A stretch of 64,000 nucleotides of DNA, from contig NZ_JAMBEP010000003.1 in assembly GCF_023374055.1 (NCBI RefSeq), forward strand, positions 248,001-312,000, written 5' to 3'. The position numbers and the translations under genes were made by a program. Source of the DNA: Luteimonas galliterrae. GTDB taxonomy: Bacteria > Pseudomonadota > Gammaproteobacteria > Xanthomonadales > Xanthomonadaceae. The stretch's first letter is position 1. Each line of letters starts with the position of its first letter. Under the pieces are notes generated by a model. The model ran no database searches, had not been told where the DNA came from, and worked only from the letters and a program-made list of their open reading frames with translations. Of this stretch, positions 46,823 through 56,138 are shown one piece after another.

Positions 46823-46837
46823 AGCGATCCGGGCGCA

Positions 46838-47806
46838 TCAGAAGTCGCAAGCGTCCCACCCCGGCGGCGTCGCGCTCGTCGAGTGGCCCTTGAAGCCGTT
46901 GCGGAGGGTCGTCTGCGTCCAGGCGTCCGCCTCGCCGAGTTGGATCGCGGTCAGATTCGCCGCGGCCGCCGCTAGTTGCCGATCGAGCGCGGCGGCCCGG
47001 TGCGGTTCCGCGCCGAGCCGGTAGAGTTTCAGGTAGCGGTAGTGCCGGACCGGGTCGGCGCCGACCATCGCGGCCAGCAAACCCGGCGCGCCGGGCTGGG
47101 AGGATTGCCGCAGCAGATCGACCACCCGCCAGTCGCCTGCGGAGAGGCCGGCGTCGATCATCCTCGCCGCATCCCGGCGGTAGCTGCGCAACGATTCCGG
47201 ATGGTCGAGCAGGCTGCGCGCGTCGTACAGCGGCCCGCGCTCGAGATAGCAGGCGCGCGCCTGCTTGTCGCCCAGCCGCGCCGCCTGCGCCAGGTTCGCG
47301 ACCAGCGTGCCGAGCATTTCCTCGCCTACGCCGTCGCATAACATCTGATCGTCGCGCACCTTCTGCTGGCGCTGCTGCATCGTATCCAGCAGCATCTGGT
47401 AGGTCCGCAACCGGGCCGCGCTCATGCCCTCGGTACTTGTGCGGGTGAGATCGTCGGCCGCGCTCGCATTCCTCCATTCCGCAGCGCGCAAACGGTTGCA
47501 GCGGTCCAGATCGCGCAACAGGCGCGAAGCTGCCGCGGCATCGCCGGCAGCCGCGCGGGACTGCAGCTCGGCGAACGTATCCTTCAACGACGTTCCCGGC
47601 ATCGGAAGCGAAGTGCCCTTTGCGGCTGCGATTACGGGACGGGCCGCCGGTGGTGATTTTTTTGCCATGGACGAGAGATCGGCATCCGTCGCTTCGACGC
47701 CCTGCGGCGCGCGTGCAGTCCCGGAAGGGTTCGCGCGGCCGAGCCAGTAGGCGCCGGCCAGCGCGGCCAGCAGGGCAGCGGCGATCAATGGATAGCGCAC
47801 TTTCAT
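46838..47806 (-). CDS. Hypothetical exported protein, tandem paralogue 1
   Basis: 322-residue protein with an N-terminal membrane anchor or signal (YPLIAAALLAALAGAYWLG) and an alpha-helical domain: FAELQSRAAAGDAAAASRLLRDLDRC, then ARACYLERGPL and YRYLKLYRLGAEPHR. The AAAGD...A..L pattern is Sel1/TPR-like but not decisive. Four cysteines are shared with the upstream paralogue. ATG 47806 with GGAG is chosen over the GTG two codons earlier. About 45% identical by eye to the gene at 47858. Function unknown. Confidence 0.78.
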   Translation of the reverse strand: MKVRYPLIAAALLAALAGAYWLGRANPSGTARAPQGVEATDADLSSMAKKSPPAARPVIAAAKGTSLPMPGTSLKDTFAELQSRAAAGDAAAASRLLRDLDRCNRLRAAEWRNASAADDLTRTSTEGMSAARLRTYQMLLDTMQQRQQKVRDDQMLCDGVGEEMLGTLVANLAQAARLGDKQARACYLERGPLYDARSLLDHPESLRSYRRDAARMIDAGLSAGDWRVVDLLRQSSQPGAPGLLAAMVGADPVRHYRYLKLYRLGAEPHRAAALDRQLAAAAANLTAIQLGEADAWTQTTLRNGFKGHSTSATPPGWDACDF

Positions 47807-47857
47807 AGCCACGCCGCTCCACGCCCGTGCGAACTTCGCATGCTTTTCTTCACGGCG

Positions 47858-48832
47858 TCATTCATAGGGAAACGAACAGGGATCCCATCCCGTCACCGTG
47901 GATTCGGTGGAATTGCCGGCATCGAAGTTGCGATGGTAGGCCGTCTCCGCCCAGGCATCGGCTTCGCGTACTTGTTCTGGCGCGAGCCTCGCCGCGGCTG
48001 CCTGCAACTGCTCATCCAACTTGCTCGTCCGGTACGCTTCGGCGCCCAGACGGTAGAGCTTGAGGTATCGGTAATACCGAACCGGATCCGGATCCAGTAC
48101 GCCGGCGAGCAGGCCTTCCGCGCCGGGCTGATAGGCGTTGCGCAAGAGATCCACGACTTTCCAGTCGCCGGCCGCGATGCCGGCATCGATCAGGCGCGGA
48201 ACGCTGGCGCGATAAGCCTCGAGCCGTTCCGGATGCCGTATCAAACCGCGCGCGTCCAAGTTGGGCCCGGCCGCGAGATAGCAGGCGCGCGCATGCGTTT
48301 CGCCCAGTTGCGCGGCTTTCTGCATAGCCGGCACCCGCGTGGCGAGCATCGCTTCATCCGCGCCGTCGCATAGCGCGTGCAAGCGCTGCACGTTGCGCTT
48401 GCGCGACTCGATCGCTTCGAGCTGGGCCCTATAGTTTTCCAACTGATCCGGCGGCATGCCGTCCACCTGCTCGCCAAGCAGCTCGTCGGCGAGTTGGGAA
48501 TTGGCCCAGTCGATGCTGCGGAAGCGGCTGCACAGACTCAAATCGCGGTACAGCCGGGTCGCGGCGTCGACGTCGCCCGCATTCGCGCGCGCTTGCAATT
48601 CGGCGAAGACGTTCTGCAACGGCGCTCCGGGAGGAGGCAACGATGCGGTCCTTCGCGTGAATCCCGTTGCGCCGGCTTCGCGCGCGGCGTTTTCGTCGCG
48701 GACGTTCCCCGCCGCGGTGTTCGTTGCCGCCGCAGCGCCCGTCGGGCGCGGCCCTCGAACGCTGCCCAAGTAATACGCGCAGGCGACCGCGATCAACCCG
48801 GCGCAGGCAATGACGAAATGTCGGCGACGCAT
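47858..48832 (-). CDS. Hypothetical exported protein, tandem paralogue 2
   Basis: 324-residue paralogue of the next gene, with the same layout: an N-terminal hydrophobic segment (HFVIACAGLIAVACAYYLG), a low-complexity linker, FAELQARANAGDVDAATRLYRDLSLC, ARACYLAAGPNLDARGLIRHPE and YRYLKLYRLGAEAYR. The IAVAC stretch could be a weak lipobox. The pair arose by tandem duplication, since gene order and strand are kept with only 51 bases between them. Function unknown. Confidence 0.78.
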   Translation of the reverse strand: MRRRHFVIACAGLIAVACAYYLGSVRGPRPTGAAAATNTAAGNVRDENAAREAGATGFTRRTASLPPPGAPLQNVFAELQARANAGDVDAATRLYRDLSLCSRFRSIDWANSQLADELLGEQVDGMPPDQLENYRAQLEAIESRKRNVQRLHALCDGADEAMLATRVPAMQKAAQLGETHARACYLAAGPNLDARGLIRHPERLEAYRASVPRLIDAGIAAGDWKVVDLLRNAYQPGAEGLLAGVLDPDPVRYYRYLKLYRLGAEAYRTSKLDEQLQAAAARLAPEQVREADAWAETAYHRNFDAGNSTESTVTGWDPCSFPYE

Positions 48833-48887
48833 CGGCCTAGGCTAGCGCAGAGCGGCCCGCAAGAGCCGCTCCGCGCCGGTTTGCACG

Positions 48888-49811
48888 CTATTCCTCGCTC
48901 GCCAGCACATAAGCCGACGATGCGATCGAGGTATCGCCGGTCAGTATCGCGGTGTTCTTGCCGGCGGCGGAAGGCAGGCCGACCTTCAGGTTGACCGCGC
49001 CCGACACCAGCGTATCCAGCACTTCGGTGAGGATCGGCAGTCCCAGCGCGATGTTGCCGCAGCCGCTCGCGGCCGGCACGGCGAACGAATTGTCGACCAT
49101 CGTCGCGTCGTCGTTCTGGATGTAACCGATGAAGTTCGGCTCATCCGTCCATACCGTATAGGTTTCGCCCGGATTGCCGGAAATCGGCTGATTGGGCGCC
49201 GGCGGGCTGGTCGTGCCGGTCTGCAGCTTGATCACGATCGGGTTCTGCGCCGAGCCGATATAGCAGCTGTCGCCGAGGAACGGATTCTGCAGACGCACGC
49301 GCACGGCCAGGCGCGCAGCGGTCGGATCGGTGCCATCGGTCGGCGGATACAGCGCGTTGATGAAATTGGTCTGCACGGTATCGACCGGCTCCATCGTCGC
49401 CGTCACGCCGTTGGCCACGGCTACGATGGCCCAGAACGCCGTCCACAGCGGACCGGGCCAGTTCGGCGCCGGATTCATGATGCCGAGCAGGCCGCCGGGC
49501 ACCTGCGCCGGCGGCGCGGCGAGCGTCGGCGCACCGACCGCCTCGTACAGCGGCGAATCGCTGAGCCATTTGATGCCGCCCTGCAGCACGATCGGCTGAT
49601 CGATCGGCAAGGTGGTGCTGCCGATCTTGAACATGCCCGAGCGGGTGGTGTTGAGCACGCAGCTGCCGCCATCCGCGACATCCGGGTGGGTGTAGGGGCA
49701 GTACTTGAACATCGCATACGGCCCCGAAGGCGTGCCCGCGGCCGCCTCGGGCGCGACCGCCGCGCCGATCAGCGCAACGGCGAAGGCCAGGGAAAGCGTT
49801 GTCTTGACCAT
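48888..49811 (-). CDS. Secreted hypothetical protein
   Basis: 307-residue exported protein. The signal peptide (SLAFAVALIGAAVAPEAAA) is followed by FKYCPYTHPDVADGGSCVLNTTRSGMFKIGSTTLPI and a beta-rich, Pro/Gly-rich body with six or so cysteines. I recall similar proteins in actinobacteria, beside envelope or lipid genes, but cannot name a family. AGGAG lies 7 bases before ATG 49811. It follows, on the same strand, a second small secreted protein and the TonB/FecR/ECF group, of which it may be the last member. Confidence 0.75.
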   Translation of the reverse strand: MVKTTLSLAFAVALIGAAVAPEAAAGTPSGPYAMFKYCPYTHPDVADGGSCVLNTTRSGMFKIGSTTLPIDQPIVLQGGIKWLSDSPLYEAVGAPTLAAPPAQVPGGLLGIMNPAPNWPGPLWTAFWAIVAVANGVTATMEPVDTVQTNFINALYPPTDGTDPTAARLAVRVRLQNPFLGDSCYIGSAQNPIVIKLQTGTTSPPAPNQPISGNPGETYTVWTDEPNFIGYIQNDDATMVDNSFAVPAASGCGNIALGLPILTEVLDTLVSGAVNLKVGLPSAAGKNTAILTGDTSIASSAYVLASEE

Positions 49812-49994
49812 GTTGAAGCTCCTGAAGCGGTAGAGGGGTCCATGTCGCACCGTGGGCGAACGCCGGCAAGCCTTCCTTGACGGCCGCTCCAAGCGCTTCT
49901 GCGCTCGGAGCGACCGCACGTTGATCCGCGCTACGCGCGGACCTCGCCTAATCCTTGGCGACGCGTGAAAGCCAACACTTCTGCCCGCTTCGGA

Positions 49995-50549
49995 TCACGG
50001 GAAGTAGGCGCGGATCGGCACGTTGGACGTCAGCCCGGGCGCGCGGTTGGCGACGCTGCAGCCGCCGGCCAAGGTGCCGCTGAAGGTGAAGTACAGGTTG
50101 TACGGACCGGGAGCGGTAGGCGGATTCGGCGAATAAGGATCCGCGTTGTCCAGTTCGCCGGTGACGCTGCCCGTGCAGGTCTGCGGCGGCGCCGGGAAGC
50201 GGATGTTGATGCCGCTGATCGTCAGATTGACCGAGCTGCCCGCGCCCGCGGTCGGCGCCGATACCGCCCACGGCAGGACCTTGGTGATGCCCGTGCACGC
50301 GCCGCTGCCGGTGAAGGTCGCATTGGTGACCTGGGCCGCGCCGCTGGTCAGCGTCAGCGTGAAGGCGGACGTGCAAGGCACGGTGTTGCCCAGATAGGTG
50401 GCCGTGGTCGGGCCGGAAATGACGGCGGTTCCGTTCCTCACCCATGCCGAGCCGTTCCAGATCTCCAAACCGGCGGCGAAAGCCGAAGAGGTCGCGAACG
50501 TACCTGTAGCGACCATGGCGGCGAGAGCGGCGTATTTGAGTTTTAGCAT
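49995..50549 (-). CDS. Secreted beta-rich protein, PraB-like
   Basis: 184-residue exported protein: MLKLKYAALAAMVATGTFATSSAFA signal peptide, then repeated Ser/Thr-rich beta strands with four cysteines (TVPCTSAFTLTLTSG, GSGACTG, PQTCTGS, GGCSVANRAP). The composition and pattern remind me of the PraB family (alkane-oxidation activator/biofilm-associated exported proteins), which is a tentative assignment. CGGAG precedes the ATG. It lies directly after the large TonB receptor gene and may be part of its output. Confidence 0.7.
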   Translation of the reverse strand: MLKLKYAALAAMVATGTFATSSAFAAGLEIWNGSAWVRNGTAVISGPTTATYLGNTVPCTSAFTLTLTSGAAQVTNATFTGSGACTGITKVLPWAVSAPTAGAGSSVNLTISGINIRFPAPPQTCTGSVTGELDNADPYSPNPPTAPGPYNLYFTFSGTLAGGCSVANRAPGLTSNVPIRAYFP

Positions 50550-50665
50550 GACGCTGTACTCCGAGTAGTTGAGGGCCCGGGCGCCTCCGCGCCCGAGGGT
50601 TGCCACGAAGACCTACGCGCGTGGCGGCGCTGCCTTGCTGACACAAGGCGTTGCGAATGGCCGAG

Positions 50666-53600
50666 TCAGTAGAAGCCTTTGCGGATCGACAAGCCGATGA
50701 TCCGCGGATCCTGGATGAACACGTTCGAAGTCAGGCCGGTGTCGTCGCTGTTGACGAACGTGCCGGTGATGGCTTTGCCGCCCAGCGCGTTCTTCACGTA
50801 CAACTGGATGGTCAAATCGCTTTCGAGTTTCGAATACGTCAACGACAGGTTGACGTTGCCCCAGTCGTGCAGGCGGTCGATCCTGTCCTGGTAGATGCGC
50901 GCCCAGCTCGGGCCTTGGTAGTACAGGTCGGCGCGCAGGGTCAGATCGCCCTGCGGCAGCATGAACCGGTACTGCGGACTCAGGCTGACGGTGATGTGCG
51001 GCGCGTTGGGCAGCTGGTTGCCGCCGATGTTCTTGGCGAAGCCGGCGCCGCCGTTGGGCGCGTCGGTGAGCGGGTTGTAGTAGGTATCCGTCCCGAGCAG
51101 GTAGGCGCGGTCGCCCGGCCCGCCTTCGAAGCCCTGGTCGCGGGTGAAACCGCCCGAGGACAGGTAGTAGTTGTTGGTGCAGAAGCTGTTGAGGTTGTTG
51201 GCCGCGTTGTTGAACGGCGGCGGCTGGGTGTACGTGGCCTGCAGCACCTTCTCGACCAGGTCCTTGGGCGCGATGCAGTTCGACGCCAGCTGCAGCCACG
51301 GACGCACGATCACCCAATCCGAATTCCCCGCCGTTCGGTCCATCACGTCGATCGAGTATTGGTTCTTGCCGATGCGCGTATCGAGCAGGCCGATATTGCC
51401 GCTGAGCTCGAACTCGGGCGTCGGGCGCCACACCGTTTCGAACTCCATGCCCCAGGTTTCGGCGTCGAAGTTCTCGTTGAGCGTGGCGCGGTCCTGGATC
51501 TGCGAAATCTGGTAATCCTTGTAGTCGTTGTAGAACGCGGTCGCGTTGAACACGAACTTGCCGCCGGCCATCACGTTCTTGGTGCCCAGCTCGATCGCAT
51601 TGACGAACTCCGGCTTGAATTCGGGATTGCGCTGTTCGAAGGTCAAGTACTGCGGATTGGAGCCGATGCCCGGCGAGTTGGTGCCGCCGGCTTTGTAGCC
51701 GCGCGAAGCCGACGCGTAGAACATGGTGCTGTCGGTGAACGCCAGGTCCGGCGACCAGTCCAGCACCAGGCGTCCGGTGGGTTCGTTCCAGGTTTGGCGG
51801 ATCTCCGGATTGGCCGGATAGCCGTAGCCGACGTAGCCGCCGCCGGCGGTGTACAGCGGCGGCACCGTCGCCGTGAGCAAAGTCTGGCTCGGGATCGGCG
51901 TGGTCGTCTTGCGGTCGTTGGTGAAGCGCAGGCCCGCGGTCAGCCGCACCGTGTCGGAAAGTTGCCAGTAACCCTCGCCGAAGATCGCGCTCGAACGGGT
52001 CTCGGCCACGTTGCGGCTGCGGAAATAGTTGTGGCCCTGGCCGTCGATGCCGTGCAGCGGATTCGGGTCGACGTAGACGCAGGGGATGCCGGTATCGACG
52101 CCGTCGACGATCTTGGTCGCGCTGCCGGGCGCGCAGTACGCCGGCGGCGCGCCGGTTTCGGTGCCGTTGAAGATGATCTGCGCCGATGCGGTCAGCACGT
52201 TGCTGAACACGTAATAGCTTTCGTCGACCTTGTATTCCAGGTAGTTGGCGCCGACGCTGAAGTTGAACGGCCCGTCGAACGAGGATTGCAGGCGGAATTC
52301 CTGCGACCATTGCGTGCTGTCCGAATCGACCAGGTCGACGGTCAGCATGCGGTCCGAGCAACCCAGCTGCGGATCGCAGTACACGCCGTTGGGCAGGAAA
52401 TCGTTGGCCGGCGCGATCGTGCCGTCCGGCATGAAACGGAACACGCCGCTGGAGGTGTTGGTGAACACCGGGTTGGACTGGAAGCGTCCGTAGTCCTGTG
52501 TCGAGTAGTACTGGTCGCGCGTGTACAAACTCTGCGACACGAACTGCAGGTGGTCGCTCACCTCCGCGTCGAAGTTCAGCTGCACGACGTCGTTCTCGGC
52601 CTTGAACACCGGGTCGTACGCGGTCGCGATTTCGCGCAGGTCGTCGGATTGGACGACGCCGGCGTAAGGATTCAGGCCGCGCGGGATCAGCGTCGCCACG
52701 TCCAGGAAATTGCCGTTCTCGTCGAACAGATAACCCACCGGCGCGGTGTTGGTGCCCAGCACGAACGGCAGGCTGCCGCCGTTGGGCACGCCGAACGCGC
52801 CGCGGCCGTAGAGCGAGCCGTCCACGCAGGCCTGGCTCATGTAGTTCCGGTCCAACGCGGAAACGGTGGTCGCGCCGATCGTGGCCGGACCCGGATCGGT
52901 ATGGCAGAGCTGCTTGCCGGTGCGGGCGCGGTTGTCGTCTTCCTGGAAATGCTCCCAGACCAGGCTGGCGTTGAACGCGTCGCTGGGCTTCCATGCCAGC
53001 GACGTGCGCACCGACAGCAGGTCGCGGTCGTTGACGTCCTGTCCGGTGACGGTGTTGTGGTCGTAGCCGTCGCGCTTGGTGTATTGCGTGGCCAGGCGCA
53101 TGGCGAACGTGTCGCTGAGCGGCACGTTGACCATGCCGTTGATCCGTCGCGTCTCGTAGTTGCCGACTTCGCCCTTGACGTTGGCTTCGAACGCGTCCGG
53201 ATCGGCCAGATTCGGGATCATGTTGACCACGCCGGCGGTCGCGTTGCGCCCGTACAGCGTGCCTTGCGGGCCGCGCAGCACTTCGACGCGCTCCACGTCG
53301 AAGTATTCCTGCTCGAACAGCCGGTTGCGGATCATCGGCGTGCTGTTGAAGCTGACCGCGACGGCCGGATCGGTGGTCACCGACAGCGCCTGCGTGCCGA
53401 TGCCGCGGATCTGGAAGTTGTAGCTGGCGAAATTGGTCTTGCTGAAGCTGACGTTCGGCGTGGCGGTGACCAGGTCGCCGCCGCTTTCGATCTTGCGGTC
53501 GTTGAGCTCGTCGCCGCCGAATGCGGTGATCGCGATCGGCACCTTCTGGATGTTCTCGACCTTCTTCTGCGCGGTCACGACGATGGTGTCGAGCGTCTTG

Positions 53601-54079
53601 GCATCGCCCGCCCTAGCCCGGCTTGCGCTTGGCGTCGTTTGCTGGGCCTGTTGCTGGGGCGCCGCCGGCGGGGTTTCGGCGCCCCGTTGCGCGTTTCCCG
53701 GTTGATTCCCGCCCGATGGCGCTTCGCTCGCGCCGCCGCCGTCGCGCGGCGCATCGCTGATCAGGATGGCGCCGGAAGCGCTGGTGGCGTAACGCAAGCC
53801 GGTCCCGGCCAGCAGTTCTTCAAGCGCCTGCAGTGCGCTCTTTTCACCCTGCACCGCGCGTCCGGCCTTGCCGGCTGCGAGATCGGGCGAATACAGCAGT
53901 TGCTTGCCGCTTTGCCGGGCGTATTCGGACAAGGCCGTATCCAGGCGCTGCTGCGGAATGTCGAACCGCGTGCCGGTGTCCTGAGCCGCAAGCGCCGCCA
54001 TCCATGGCAGCATTGCAAGCAACAAAGCGCAAGGTTTCAAGACGCGGTTTCGTCGACGTTCCTGGTCAAGCACCTGCAT
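50666..54079 (-). CDS. TonB-dependent transducer-type receptor with STN domain
   Basis: 1137-residue outer-membrane receptor. A signal peptide is followed by a secretin/TonB short N-terminal (STN) signalling domain (about 35-105: FDIPQQRLDTALSEYARQSGKQLLYS). A Pro/Gln/Ala linker comes next, then TonB box TIVVTAQKK, plug (ENIQKVPIAITAFGGDEL, LRGPQGTLYGRNATAG) and a long barrel. The barrel's IPNLADPDAFEANVKGEVGNYE region is typical of receptors for large or hydrophobic ligands. The STN domain should signal to the adjacent FecR. GGGAGAGACG precedes the ATG. Confidence 0.94.
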   Translation of the reverse strand: MQVLDQERRRNRVLKPCALLLAMLPWMAALAAQDTGTRFDIPQQRLDTALSEYARQSGKQLLYSPDLAAGKAGRAVQGEKSALQALEELLAGTGLRYATSASGAILISDAPRDGGGASEAPSGGNQPGNAQRGAETPPAAPQQQAQQTTPSASRARAGDAKTLDTIVVTAQKKVENIQKVPIAITAFGGDELNDRKIESGGDLVTATPNVSFSKTNFASYNFQIRGIGTQALSVTTDPAVAVSFNSTPMIRNRLFEQEYFDVERVEVLRGPQGTLYGRNATAGVVNMIPNLADPDAFEANVKGEVGNYETRRINGMVNVPLSDTFAMRLATQYTKRDGYDHNTVTGQDVNDRDLLSVRTSLAWKPSDAFNASLVWEHFQEDDNRARTGKQLCHTDPGPATIGATTVSALDRNYMSQACVDGSLYGRGAFGVPNGGSLPFVLGTNTAPVGYLFDENGNFLDVATLIPRGLNPYAGVVQSDDLREIATAYDPVFKAENDVVQLNFDAEVSDHLQFVSQSLYTRDQYYSTQDYGRFQSNPVFTNTSSGVFRFMPDGTIAPANDFLPNGVYCDPQLGCSDRMLTVDLVDSDSTQWSQEFRLQSSFDGPFNFSVGANYLEYKVDESYYVFSNVLTASAQIIFNGTETGAPPAYCAPGSATKIVDGVDTGIPCVYVDPNPLHGIDGQGHNYFRSRNVAETRSSAIFGEGYWQLSDTVRLTAGLRFTNDRKTTTPIPSQTLLTATVPPLYTAGGGYVGYGYPANPEIRQTWNEPTGRLVLDWSPDLAFTDSTMFYASASRGYKAGGTNSPGIGSNPQYLTFEQRNPEFKPEFVNAIELGTKNVMAGGKFVFNATAFYNDYKDYQISQIQDRATLNENFDAETWGMEFETVWRPTPEFELSGNIGLLDTRIGKNQYSIDVMDRTAGNSDWVIVRPWLQLASNCIAPKDLVEKVLQATYTQPPPFNNAANNLNSFCTNNYYLSSGGFTRDQGFEGGPGDRAYLLGTDTYYNPLTDAPNGGAGFAKNIGGNQLPNAPHITVSLSPQYRFMLPQGDLTLRADLYYQGPSWARIYQDRIDRLHDWGNVNLSLTYSKLESDLTIQLYVKNALGGKAITGTFVNSDDTGLTSNVFIQDPRIIGLSIRKGFY

Positions 54080-54247
54080 CGTCTCTCCCCCTTACGGTGA
54101 TCGGCCTGTACGCCTCGTTCTAGTTGAGACGCGGAAGGACGAAGAACCCGAACCCGGATCGCGTCGAGTAGTTTCATGAACCTGCAAGTTCTATTTTGCG
54201 GCGCAGCATGCCGCGCCGTGCGCCCACGCGATGCGCGTGGAAGTTCG

Positions 54248-55321
54248 CTAGCCCCTCGCGGGCGAGCGCGGGTTCAGCACGATCTTGCCGCCGCGGTCGT
54301 CGGCGCCGCGTTCGATCGGGAAATAGGCAACCAGGGCTTCGACGAAAGTACCGGTATCGCCCGTGTTGAACGCGCCGCTGATGCGCAGCGACGCCAGGCG
54401 CGCGTCGCCGAGCACGACTTGCTGCCGCGAGTAGCGGTTCATCTCCGCGATCGCGTCTTCCAACCGCTCGTCTTCGAACACGACCTGGCCGCTCCGCCAG
54501 CTCACGACACGCTTCACATCGGCCTCGCGCACCTCCGGCGCGGCTTTCGCCGCCGCGACGAACTGCTGGCCCGGTCGCAGTTCGGCCAGCGGCACGATCG
54601 CGACGGCCGGATCCGCGGCGCTGCGGTGTTCGCGGGTCACCGTGACCCGGCCTTCCAGCAAGGTCACTTCGAACATGCGTTCGGAGACGCGCACGTCGAA
54701 CTCCGTGCCCAACGCGGTCACCTGGCGTCCGCCGGCGCTGACGACGAACGGGCGCGCGCTGTCCTTCGCCACCTTGAACAACGCCTGCCCGCGTTGCAGG
54801 ACGACGCTGCGCCGGCCCGGTGCGTAATCCACCGACACGCGGCTGTCGGTATTGAGCGTGATCGTAGAGCCGTCGTCCAGGGCCACCGTCGAACGCTGGC
54901 CGATATCGGTGCTGTACACGTCGCCGGCGAGCGTATCGCGCGCATCGCGATACAGCTGCCGGGTGGTGTCCAGGCCCGCGACCAGCACGCCGAATCCGAC
55001 CGCGACCAGCAACGACGCGGCGACGGCGAACCCACGCAGCCATGCGCGGCGCCGACCGCGCTGCGCCACGCGCGCGAGCGTCTCGCGGCGCAGGCTCTGC
55101 ATCTGCGGCGCGTGGGCGACCGAGCGCGCCAATGCCCGCGCGGACTCGATGCGCTGGAACGCGTCGGCATGCGCCGGCGACCGCGCCCGCCAGGCCTCGA
55201 AATCCTCGCGGACGCGGCGGTCGTCGCCGGCGTCGCGCAGGATCTCGCTCCACCGCGCCGCGGCTTCCTCCACGGCGCTCCCCGGTTCACGCGCTTGGGT
55301 TGGTGTGCCTTTCGTATTCAT
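54248..55321 (-). CDS. FecR-family anti-sigma/sigma regulator
   Basis: 357-residue inner-membrane protein. Its N-terminal cytoplasmic DUF4880-like segment (EEAAARWSEIL...FEAWRARSPAHADAFQRIESA) binds the sigma factor. One membrane helix follows (about 92-115), then the periplasmic FecR domain (about 135-235: STVALDDGSTITLNTDSRVSVDY, VTALGTEFDVRVSERMFEVTLLEGRV) and a C-terminal STN-like DUF4974 part. It relays the occupancy state of the STN receptor to the ECF sigma factor. It sits between those two genes on the same strand. Confidence 0.93.
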   Translation of the reverse strand: MNTKGTPTQAREPGSAVEEAAARWSEILRDAGDDRRVREDFEAWRARSPAHADAFQRIESARALARSVAHAPQMQSLRRETLARVAQRGRRRAWLRGFAVAASLLVAVGFGVLVAGLDTTRQLYRDARDTLAGDVYSTDIGQRSTVALDDGSTITLNTDSRVSVDYAPGRRSVVLQRGQALFKVAKDSARPFVVSAGGRQVTALGTEFDVRVSERMFEVTLLEGRVTVTREHRSAADPAVAIVPLAELRPGQQFVAAAKAAPEVREADVKRVVSWRSGQVVFEDERLEDAIAEMNRYSRQQVVLGDARLASLRISGAFNTGDTGTFVEALVAYFPIERGADDRGGKIVLNPRSPARG

Positions 55322-55408
55322 CCCATGTCTCTTGCCATTGCCGGAATGCGCATCCTGCGCTTTCCCTGAATCCGGACCCCGGCGCTGCGCCCGGTCCGGT
55401 GCGGCGAT

Positions 55409-55978
55409 CTAATCCCGATCTTCCTGCTCCACTACGCCTGCCAACCGCGCCAAGGCCTTGGCCATGTGTTTTTCGGCCGACCGCACCGAGATGCCCATCA
55501 TGACCGCGATGTCCGCGTACTTGTGCTGCTCGAGCACCCGCAGCACGAAGACGTCGCGAGTCCGCTGCGGCAGCCCGCGCAGGACGGCGGTGACCTGCTC
55601 GATCGCCTCCCTACCCAGTAAGACGCGCTCGGGCGAAATATCCGTAGCCGGCTGGTGGATATCCGCGTCGAAGGACTCGTGGGCGTCCTGGTCGCGGACC
55701 TCGCGCCGGCGGCGCCAATCCCGCAGCGCATTGGCCGCGACCTGGAACACGTACTGCTCGACGTGCTCGATCGGCTCGCCCCGTGCACGGCGGATCAAGT
55801 GCAGGAAGACTTCCTGGGTCAGGTCGTCGACCTCGGCGGCGTCCTTCACCCGTTTGGAAAAGAACCCGCGCAGGGGCACCCGGAAACGTAGCGAGACGTT
55901 GTTCCACTGGTCGGCGAAATCGTCGCCGTACTCGGCCAGCGAGGCGGCTTCCAGCGACCTTGGGACTGAATTGGCCAT
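55409..55978 (-). CDS. FecI-like ECF sigma factor
   Basis: 189-residue group IV sigma factor. The sigma-2 region includes VDDLTQEVFLHLIRRARG, and the linker of about 50 residues is followed by sigma-4 with GLPQRTRDVFVLRVLEQHKYADIAVMMGISVRSAEKHMAKALARL. ATG 55978 with upstream GGAGG/GGAAAG is preferred to the ATG at 56029. It should direct RNA polymerase to the promoter of the TonB receptor gene downstream when FecR is signalled. The target promoter motif was not identified. Confidence 0.93.
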   Translation of the reverse strand: MANSVPRSLEAASLAEYGDDFADQWNNVSLRFRVPLRGFFSKRVKDAAEVDDLTQEVFLHLIRRARGEPIEHVEQYVFQVAANALRDWRRRREVRDQDAHESFDADIHQPATDISPERVLLGREAIEQVTAVLRGLPQRTRDVFVLRVLEQHKYADIAVMMGISVRSAEKHMAKALARLAGVVEQEDRD

Positions 55979-56138
55979 GCGCTTTCCGTGCCTCCCGACC
56001 CGGCGCCGCGGACGACTCGAATGCCTCAACGCGGGCTAAGGCCGCGTGAAGCAGAACCGCCACTTCGGCGCCGGCAGCGTAGTCACCTGAAAATCGATGC
56101 TGCACGCTGCGGTGCAATATCGGCCGCCGGCGGCCGTT

